Below, one piece after another: positions 56,401 through 64,000 of a DNA stretch of 64,000 bases. The DNA is taken from NCBI GenBank assembly GCA_964036195.1, contig OZ038451.1, positions 13,768,529 through 13,832,528 on the forward strand, in the 5' to 3' direction. The stretch is from Sphaerolaimus hirsutus (taxonomy: Eukaryota; Nematoda; Chromadorea; Monhysterida; Sphaerolaimidae). Each line of letters opens with the position of its first letter. Position 1 is the stretch's first letter. A program made the position numbers and the translations under genes. Under the pieces are notes generated by a model. The model was not told the DNA's origin. It saw only the letters and a list, made by a program, of their open reading frames with translations, and did no database searches.

Positions 56401-59400
56401 AGCGGCGACCGGCACCTGAACTTGACCGATCTGGAGGTCACCGAGTTGGTCGGCAAGGGACATTTTGGAGAGGTTTATGAAGTGTGTCCCGTTCTTTGTG
56501 CAAGATTTTCCGCTTTTCTGATGTGGTTGATAAAAATGGTATTTGGTTTTAGGTGCGCCATCGTTCCACTGGTGAATTGCTGACTTTGAAACGCTACGTC
56601 GAGCTACACGGGGAGCACACGCGCGCTTTTCTACTCGAGGCGGTTAGTTCTGTTTGCTTTTGGGGCCTTTTTTACCGTTTACCGCAGCCACCGCTATGTA
56701 CAAATATTTACCGTACTGTTTACCGGTCATGTGTACCGGTGAGAATTTTGAGAAACTGTTTGCAAAAGAATCTTGCGCGAGCGTTCAGTTTCACACGCAG
56801 AGTGTGTTTGTTTTCGTGAGTTTTGTCGCGTATCTAGCGCAGTCCACGTATCTGTAAACAAGCATGTAAATATAAATAAGACATAATATTTATTGACATT
56901 GTGACTGCATACTTTATTCTGCTAAAAGGTACAACATAACTTCAAAGGTTGATTCATCATTACCATTTTCGTCTGGCTTTTTTGAATGTGGGCTTATTAT
57001 GGGGTAATTTTTCATCAGTAATGCGGACGGTCGTCATTTAAAAAAAAAAGTTTTTTAACTCGAGCATCAGGACCCGTTGTTTATTAAAAAATGCAAGTCA
57101 GGTGACTAGGTTCACTCATAACCATATTGGGAAGATTTTTTAAAAAAACGTTGTTTTTAAAACGGGGTCGTTAAAAACGTTTTTCTTCCCATTTCGTAGT
57201 CTTGCTAACTCGATAACTTGTTACACACGAGCATAGCTCGTCTTTACTGGCGACACTTGCAGACTTGCCATTTGCGCGCGGCTATATGCATGCGTAGCAG
57301 TATCCCCTAGCTTCATGTATGGGTGCAGCTCAGACGTGGCAACTGTGGGATAGGTTGAGGAGGCGACTAAATTCAAATTCTCATGCGCAAGCTCTGTGCG
57401 TGGATTAACTTGAGCATGCCAGTTTTTAAGTGTGGGCACGTGGGCTTTTTTGATCCACACGTCTTCACATTGACGACGTTACCCAAAATTAAATTCGAGC
57501 TCTTGCATACAAATTACCGATAACTTGTCAATTTCAATTTCAAACATGGTCTAAAGTTTGTCACCCGTCTAAATGGTCCCCCACACGCTAGTTGACATCG
57601 ACACCAAATGTCAACTGGTTCCATTCCAATTCAAAGCTAGCGTTTTAACGTCGATCATCGGCTCGTCAGCAACCTTAGAATCGGGATCAGCACCAGATGG
57701 CATTTGGTGTCAATTCTCGCCGTCATTTGGGATCGCCGCACTTCATTTCTCTCATCTAGCGGCCGAAAGGGTCATTTCGCGTCGCCTGCTGCGTATCCTA
57801 TTGGTACGATCCAGCCGCCAGAACCGACGGTCACGTTTGTCTTTGTCGGCGCGGCCGCGATGCAGTGGCGCCAGTTCATTCGCCCGCGTCCCTCGAAGAA
57901 CACGCATTGGGATTGCGTGATTGCCGCTCTACTGCTGATTGTAGGAATGGGAACCGAGCCCGACCCGGTGCGACCCGACCCGATGTTGAATTTGGGTTGT
58001 GAACAGAGTTCAAATGGGACCGCGGTCTCGGTACATGGTTCGGCGAAAAGTCGGGACTGTGCGGTCCCCGTCCCAGTCCCGACACCCCGGTCCCGAGCCC
58101 GACAATAACAAAATGACTGATCCCGGTCCGAAAAACTGGTCCCGTTTGAACCCTAGTTGTGAACCTACTGAGTTAACTCCAATTACTATTTGAAACCCGA
58201 GTCGGAACCGGTTCCTCAATTCGGGTCCCGTTGCAAACTCTGTTTTAGCGCGGCGCGGCTTTATTTTTAGCCGGTCGCATTCGCCTCGTCGCGGATGCGC
58301 GCTGTGCGTTTGACCGGCGCCAGCGTTTGCATACTGAATGATTTCGAGTCAGCGGAGGTATGGGCGTGCGCCATTGACTAAACTTGGGAAATTTGATAAC
58401 GGATCATGTGCCGCCTAGTTTACTTAGCTCTCACCTGCGGCTGCCGCGCGCGCGGCGCCGTAATGACCCGGCGCACACTAGTTTTTACGGGAAATTTCGA
58501 AAACTCCAAAAGTTGAGTTTTCCACAATGGCCCTACGCACGCTAGTTGACATCGACACCAAATGTCAACTGGTGCCGATCCCGATTCAAAGTTTGCTGTC
58601 TAGTGGACGAACGACGTTCAAACGCAAACTTTCAATAAGGAACGGAACCAGTTGACATTTCGTGTATATGTCAATTAGCGTGCGTGGGGCCACTGAGTCA
58701 TTTTTAATCTCCGTCAACCATAGTAGAAAACTCAAATGCGTTCTATGCTGATTTGTGAGTTTTCGGAATTTCGCGTGCAAACTAGTGTGCGCGGGCGCAA
58801 TGGTTGGGCGAGCGCACGCAGCCTGTTTTAGCTTCTTAACCGCGGCTAATCACGGGGCACCTGCTGCTCGCTCGTGGGCTCGTTTTCCTTGTTTTCATTC
58901 ACTTTCGCCCCGGGAAGGGGGCGGGGCGGTTTATTGCCTCTGGCTGCTAGCACGGCAGCATTTTAGACCCGGTTTTATGCGTTCCCGTGATCCTATTACC
59001 CTGCGTGCGCACTGGCTTGGAATGGGATGCAATGTTGGCAAGGGGGATGCGTTTTTGGTTGGGTGGTTAGCTGATGTTAAAAATGACATGATTTTGAACG
59101 CTGATTGCACACAATGTTGCCTCGTGCCAGCGCCAGCCTTCAAATTTATACTCGAAATGTGGAAAATTAAGAGTGCAAGAAACTTCTAGAAGACCCTGGA
59201 TATCCTTATTGGTTGTTTATAGTGTTTTTAGATTGATATTCTCAAGCAGAAATAGCAAGCACTGAAACAAGTGCTGCCGCTGCCGCGCTACATCAGTTGC
59301 AGTGCAGCGGAACTAAAAAAAATAGAAGGGGGAAGTGGCTGTGTGCTGTGATGCGTTGTTGATTAATTCTTTTCGTGTGTGATTGAGAAGGTTGCCTGTT

Positions 59401-62400
59401 TGCTTCGGAACAGCTTAACGCTTGGGCAATCTCTGAGATTTGCACATGCAAACAGGACTTTGAAGTGACCTGGGATTTTTGGAACATGTCATTTGTCACC
59501 GTCAGCGCAAAACCTTCTGTTTCCACCGTTCAGCATACTATTTGTCATTATTGTCAATTGACAGAAAATGTGAAAGTACAGTAATAAACTACATATTTTC
59601 TTTTAATTGACGTTTTACGTGACATTTGACATTAACTCAGCAGGATGCGGGCTACTCCATCTGGACTCTGTATCGAGATCACGTTTGCAACCTACTACAC
59701 TGTTGTCACAAAAACAATACAAAGCAATTATTTTGCCCTGATTTGACATGCTTTTGAAATAGTGTTAAATTGCCTGTTTCCTGGCCTCGTCTTGACAGAC
59801 AACCTTGTTTCCAACTGCTTCCCGCATTCTGCGGGGGCATGATGCAAGTTTCATTTTCATGTCATGTACTCCCAGTTCCTGTGCAATTATCTTCTTTTAG
59901 TTCCTTTGAGCGAGTCAATTACAGACATTTTGCTAGTAGACCGAGGCAATTGGGGATTTCGTTGCATGCCAATGAGCCGTGAGGGAAAATTGATTAGCCC
60001 GTCAAGTTTTTTTTCTGTCCCTATCAGTGGTTACTGACCTTATGGATACTCTGTCATATTTGAAATGGCCTATTCGGCATCTCGCCCGTCCACCTCAACA
60101 ACACAGAATCGGGTAGCCCGAGAAAAGTCGGGCAAAATAAACCTGCGTTCTTTCTTGGTTCTCGTGAACGGGTAAGTGCGTAAATATGGGGTGGGGTGGG
60201 CGTTTTCTGCTCGGGTGTCTTTCAGCCGCAGCTGAGTCACCGGGGCCGGTCGCAGCTGCTCTGCGCAGTGCATTCAAAGCGAACGGGCGCAGCGGAGATG
60301 CATGGATCGCTTTGTGCGCATGCGCGTTCCAGCCGCCCGCGCCCGGCAGTCGCATGTGATGATTGCGACACCGCCGCCGGGGGTTTCAACCATTCGCGTG
60401 GAGATCGTGTAGGTGGGGTTCAATCGGGATCGACTTTTTGGGATCGGGATTGGCTTTTGGGATCGGGATTGGCTTTTCAAATTTGCCGGATCGGCATTGG
60501 GGCTTCGGGATCGGGTTCGTAAGACCCCGAAAATTATCGGAATTCCGTTTGGACCCTACGTATGGGAGATGCGGTCTCTAGCATTCTCTGCGGATATCGA
60601 GTATTTTGACTAGCTGTTTGTTTTAACTGCTTGTATCGCGCCTGATATTAGAGTATTAAAATTTTTATTGAATCTTGGTAACGAATGGTATTTACTACTG
60701 TTCCGACGCAAGTGTCGCTGCTGCCCCGACGGCACAAGCCAGGCAGCCTTGCAACACCGCGATGCATGCATTCTACGTAGTCCGAGAGCATTTTATTTAT
60801 TTTTTTTTGATGTGTGTAGGGGTTGTCTGCTGATTGTGGAACCTATAGTTTCGTTTGGTTGCGTTTTGTGCTTCGTTCTGTGACAGCATCGTGGGGGGGC
60901 ATGGATAAACTAGCCCACTGAGTCCCGCTTTCACTGGACTTTTATAAATGTACCGCATTCCCTCGAAATACCCCCAGGGGGTGATTTTTATGCCAGCAAA
61001 TTTTGAGGGGGGTATTACATATTGTGTCAGACATATTATTTATATTCATATTATTTTCGCTAAGGATCGTAGTAAAGAATAAAATTTAATTTACATTGGT
61101 TATAAATCTGGCCAAACGGGATATATTTTTTGGACATATTTTATATGCAAATTGGTAGCGATTAATACATCATATACCTTAGATAAATTATTATGCACAT
61201 ATACATTATTCCAGACGGGGGTGTGTTGAGGGGGGTATTTTTCCACAGCTCGCTCCGATTTGTTGGTATTTGGAGGGCGGGTCAATCCAAGGGGGAATAC
61301 GGTAAACTTTACTCGCTCATGACGATTCATGGCGCTATAGATTTCATTTTAGAAGCGACAGCACGGCAACGAAGGAAATTGAAAAGTCTCGCGATAAAAT
61401 CTCGGTCAAACTGATGAAAACGGTACAGTTAATGAAAGAATTTAGATAGTGCACTCGGTTAAAAACTCCACAAAATCCTAGTGGGTTCGATTTGCAACTT
61501 AAATAATGTAAGAACATGAATGTTTAATAACGCATTATGGCAGCGCCAACTGAAAAGCAACAACGTGAAACTATTACCCCCAAAAATGAGCACAGAAATG
61601 TCAAACGTCACTACCCAATGCAATCTCACACTCCACATCTACCCCCCCATTCCGCAGCAGAAACTGTCGTCTCTGTGGCACGCGAACGTGCAGCGCGTCC
61701 TGTCGGCGTCGTTCGACGACCAGGGCCGGCTGCACGTTGTCGCCGAGCGCATTGGTGGCGCCGTGGGAAGTTTGCGCGCGGTTATGGCCGCTGAGTGGAT
61801 CGCCGCCGCTGGCAGACAGGTTTTCGTGGCCAGTGAAGTGGCTCAGGGATTGGTTGGTGATGGGTTGAGTGGTTTTGGTGTGTGGGAGTGTGTGAGTTGT
61901 GTCGGCCGTTTTTGCGGTTGACCGCGAAACTTGACAGAAATTTTGTGTGCTCTGTTGTGCCTGCGCATACTTTTCACACGAAATTTTGAAAACTCACGAA
62001 TCCACTTAGAACGCATTTGAGTTTTCTGCGATGAGATGGCCGTCAACTACAGTTGACGGAGATTAAAAATGACTCATTGTGGAAAACTCAAACACGTCCA
62101 AAGCTCATGGTTTTCGAAATTTTGTGTAAAAACTAGTGTGCGCAGAGCCAATGAAGCGTATTTAAAAAATATAAATTTAAGCTAATTTGTTTTTCCAATT
62201 TAACGCTACACACGTCACACACTAGTTGACAATGACACCAAATGTTAACTAGTTGCGATCCCTATTCAAAGCTTGCTGAAGAGCAACACTGGGCATTTTT
62301 GTAAATACACGCATCTGCTTCATGCTGGCTTTGTGCATTACATTACAACGTTTTTTAATAATGCGGGCAATAAATCAATCATAATCCGTCAAATTTTTGT

Positions 62401-63784
62401 TGCAAGATTAGAACTTTGGTTGAATTTACTCCGGATTTGTGTCACTGTGTAGGGACTTCGAATGAAAAACTCGTAACTGTCTGCTACTACAGGCGTACTT
62501 GCACTCGATGGGGCTGGTGCACCGCGATTTGAACAGCAGCAACGTGATCATTCGCGAGGTTGGTTTGCGTGTCGTCTCATCTGAGTTAGTCTTCCCATTA
62601 TCGACAATCTCTCAATATAATGCAGGGACGTATCCAGAATTCTTGAGCGGGGGGGGGGGCTGCTTGTTTACGGGGGCGGGCTCAGCCCCCCCCCCTAAAT
62701 TTTTTCCCTATATGGGGACGGAAAGGCGTTTTGGCGCTAGCGCCATACAAAGGCGCCACGCCACGGCGCTATTGGCGTAGGCGCCAGCGCCAGGAGCCGC
62801 TTTATATGTATGTAAAAATGCATACATATGCAGCGAAATTCGTAAAGCTGCGTTTACACTGCGACTTGTGCCGACAATTTTAAAAAGTGAAAAAGTTCCA
62901 TAATTTTGGATTAAAGTTCCATATATGCAAGAAAATGCAGTGAAGCATACTCACTAGTTAAGTGCACTCACATGCCAATTTGCAGATAAATCGTCCATGT
63001 CGTTCCAGAGTTATAAGCATTTCAAAAAAAATTTCCTTGTCGGTTCGCTTTTTTGGAAATATTTTTAAAAATGCTTATAACTCTGGAACGACATGGACGA
63101 TTTATCTGCAAATTGGCATGTGGGTGCACTTAACTAGTGAGTATACTTCACTGCATTTTCTCGCAGATATGGAACGTTTTTCCAAAATTATGGAACTTTT
63201 TCACTTTTCGAATTGTCGGCACAAGTCGCAGTGTAAACGCAGCTTAAACAATGTGTTTATTTCCGAGGATATTGGTTCGCAGGGGCCGATCCGTTGGAAA
63301 TACAATGCATGAGGAAGAAATTGCGCGCTGCGCGCAAAATTTTTAAGAAACATCGGAAAAATATATAGGGCAATATGCATTCGCCGGGACTTTTTGGGTT
63401 TCACCCCGGGAAGGGGGGGGGCTGCAGCCCCCCCCCCGCCCTCCCCCTGGATACGTCCTTGATATAATGGGACTCCCTATATTGTCGCAGCCGTCCTGCT
63501 CCGCGGTGATCGTCGACGTGGGCCTGCCGCGGTGCGCCGTTGAAGGGGCAGCTTCACACGCGTACTGGCTCGCGCCCGAGGTGCTCTCCTCCCCCGGCGA
63601 CACGACTGCGCCCTTTGATCGCGCCGCCGACCTGTTCTCCTACGGCATCCTGGCGCTCGAGGTGGTCACCCGGTGCGGCGACCCCTCCGCCGACTGGCTG
63701 TGCCGCACCGCCGACGGATGCGTCGACTTGGACAGATTCGAGACGGCGCACGCGCACCGCGCGCACACGGACCAACTGCGGCAG
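53406..63784 (+). CDS. LIMK/TESK-family protein kinase (both ends open)
   Basis: Exons: 53406-53562, 53784-53810, 53918-54054, 54624-54880, 55607-55686 (tentative), 55784-56030, 56304-56481, 56553-56642, 61658-61852, 62493-62558, 63491-63784; in phase, at least 576 residues. The first 300 or so are Ser/Pro/His/Arg-rich with no LIM or PDZ domain visible. Kinase domain: LVGKGHFGEVYEVRHRSTGE (glycine loop), LLTLKRYVE (ATP Lys), FLLEA (helix C Glu), LHVVAERIGG (hinge), YLHSMGLVHRDLNSSN (catalytic loop), VIVDVGLPR in place of DFG, a very short activation segment, AYWLAPEVL, then DLFSYGILALEV. LIM kinases and TESKs phosphorylate cofilin; HRDLNSSN is closer to LIMK. The 5-kb intron 56643-61657 is full of transposons. 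The last exon ends CAG|GTGTGC, so the C-terminal lobe continues beyond the window. Confidence 0.78.
55054..55543. mobile_element. CAGGGGT-family hAT-like element
   Basis: It begins CAGGGGTATCTTGAATTTAG and ends CATTCGAGACCCCTG with the perfect 8-bp duplication CAGTCAAG (55046-55053, 55544-55551). It lies in the kinase gene intron 54881-55606. Confidence 0.88.
57571..57726. mobile_element. CTAGTTGACATCG MITE, right end eroded
   Basis: The left end GGTCCCCCACACGCTAGTTG and body CACCAAATGTCAACTGG match 14098-14260. The right arm (ATTTGGTGTCAATTCTCG) is diverged and the terminus is missing. Confidence 0.55.
58475..58790. mobile_element. MITE within a MITE
   Basis: The outer element (GCGCACACTAGTTTTTACG to GCAAACTAGTGTGCGCG) is of the type at 257-1374. 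At 58529-58693 it is interrupted by a complete CTAGTTGACATCG MITE (GGCCCTACGCACGCTAGTTG to CAATTAGCGTGCGTGGGGCC) like the one at 14098. Confidence 0.75.
60952..61304. mobile_element. ACCGTATT-type MITE in the kinase gene intron
   Basis: The left end is TACCGCATTCCCTCGAAATA and the right end GGGGGAATACGGTA, with internal GGGGGTATTACATATTGTG and GGGGGGTATTTTTCC words of the family. Confidence 0.6.
61960..62150. mobile_element. Uninterrupted CACTAGTTT-type MITE
   Basis: A clean reference copy of the family interrupted at 257-1374 and 58475-58790. Arms include CGAAATTTTGAAAACTCACG, GCATTTGAGTTTTC and the centre GTCAACTACAGTTGAC; the right end is AAAAACTAGTGTGCGCA. Confidence 0.7.
62623..63461. 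mobile_element. hAT-like element CAGGGACGTATCC filling a kinase intron
   Basis: It begins CAGGGACGTATCCAGAATTC and ends CCCCCTGGATACGTCCTTG, with the perfect 8-bp duplication ATATAATG (62615-62622, 63462-63469). Runs of G/C lie at both ends, and a GGCGCC-rich patch at 62735-62795. It makes up 839 of the 932 bp of the intron 62559-63490. Confidence 0.85.
62844..63246. mobile_element. Fold-back element nested in the 62623 element
   Basis: The arms of about 180 bp are nearly identical inverted copies: TAAAGCTGCGTTTACACTGC at the left and GCAGTGTAAACGCAGCTTA at the right. Inner arms GCTTATAACTCTGGAACGAC and GTCGTTCCAGAGTTATAAGC are perfect. The spacer is about 45 bp. A degenerate terminus of the family is at about 2665. 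Confidence 0.85.
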
Positions 63785-64000
63785 GTGTGCATTGTTGTTG
63801 AAACATATTTACGCTTGCTCGAAAATTACGTATACTCGAGTATACGTTTGTTTTCTCCGAAAAACTAAATATGTTTACGTTTCCTCAGAAAAAAATACCG
63901 GTACTCATCTTTACGAGTACTTTTTGAAAGTACACGAGTACCGAAAGCGTATTTTAAGGGTCATTTACAGCTGAAAGATAGCACTGAAATGAAAAAGTTC
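63785..64000 (+). other. Start of the next kinase-gene intron
   Basis: It follows the donor CAG|GTGTGC. A GTATACTCGAGTATACG palindrome and GTACTC/GAGTAC words give it the look of another motif-rich element end, but the window stops before it can be judged. Confidence 0.35.

Larger units (their letters stand above)
56643..61657. other. 5-kb intron of the kinase gene
   Basis: It separates the helix C exon from the next kinase exon, and the protein alignment is continuous across it, so no exon is missing. It holds MITEs at 57571-57726, 58475-58790 and 60952-61304, GACCCGG/GTCCCG arrays at 57945-58230, GGGATCGG arrays at 60415-60560 and an introner relative at about 59565. ORFs of up to 144 codons inside have no splice support. 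Confidence 0.55.

Noticed and set aside
57704..58108. 134-codon ORF in the 5-kb kinase intron as an extra kinase exon
   Set aside because: The kinase alignment is already continuous from FLLEA to QKLSSLWHANV across this intron, and the ORF ends in a GACCCGG low-complexity array.
1..64000. Autonomous transposase or reverse transcriptase
   Set aside because: No ORF or spliced frame with transposase, DDE, BED-finger or RT motifs was recognised. All elements listed appear non-autonomous.
1..64000. tRNA, rRNA and snRNA genes
   Set aside because: No sequence with convincing A-box and B-box spacing, cloverleaf complementarity or rRNA-like conserved blocks was noticed by eye; a covariance-model scan was not possible.

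Overview
The window is intron-bearing, metazoan nuclear DNA. Exons are short, relatively GC-rich at third codon positions and separated by AT-rich, transposon-filled introns. The gene set (CCDC134, the oligosaccharyltransferase subunit STT3B, a CPEB with two RRMs and a ZZ finger, a LIMK/TESK-type kinase, a Tudor protein, a classical protein tyrosine phosphatase) is animal. I cannot name the lineage. The phosphatase has nematode-like motif variants (IHANWV, FICTQGP), but a LIMK/TESK kinase argues against a typical nematode such as C. elegans, so I leave it as an invertebrate of unknown group.

Layout. 1-3.1 kb: nested transposons. 3.09-6.36 kb (minus): complete five-exon CCDC134 (228 aa). 6.76-10.37 kb (minus): PTP catalytic domain, lacking only its N-terminal exon(s). 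11.4-12.2 kb (plus): the 3' end of an unrecognised gene. 14.29-21.89 kb (minus): complete 16-exon STT3B (862 aa). 21.9-30.2 kb: a gene-free transposon nest. 30.2-41.0 kb (plus): a 17-exon gene that joins Tudor-like domains to three ubiquitin-interacting motifs and clathrin-box motifs (about 878 aa). 43.5-50.9 kb (plus): complete CPEB (752 aa) with a long tail after the ZZ domain. 53.4-63.8 kb (plus): LIMK/TESK-like kinase, open at both ends. I built each gene model by hand from splice sites and checked that every exon junction keeps the reading frame.

Mobile DNA dominates. Three groups stand out. (1) hAT-like elements begin TAGGG or TAGTG, end in the inverse and have 8-bp target duplications. 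Each copy carries its own palindromic or low-complexity motif at both ends (CCGTTTTCC, CGATAT, GGCACCGG, GGCGCC, AAAGCGCTTT, AAACGTTT or AAATCGATTT), and four copies with differing motifs share one internal core. (2) A second hAT-like family begins CAGGGGT, ends ACCCCTG and has G-tracts and GATAGATAGCTG words; four copies have perfect 8-bp duplications. (3) Short TIR elements (TGCCAGTCCCGGACCCTG...) are scattered in introns, and two of them interrupt coding exons of PTP and CPEB between CTGG duplications. In both, the reading frame survives only if the element is removed exactly, which would require non-GT-AG introns. These look like introners and are, with group 1, the most interesting signal here.

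The genes do not form a pathway. STT3B and CCDC134 both act in the ER lumen or membrane, but their neighbourhood is probably coincidental. No autonomous transposase, tRNA, rRNA or CRISPR array was seen.
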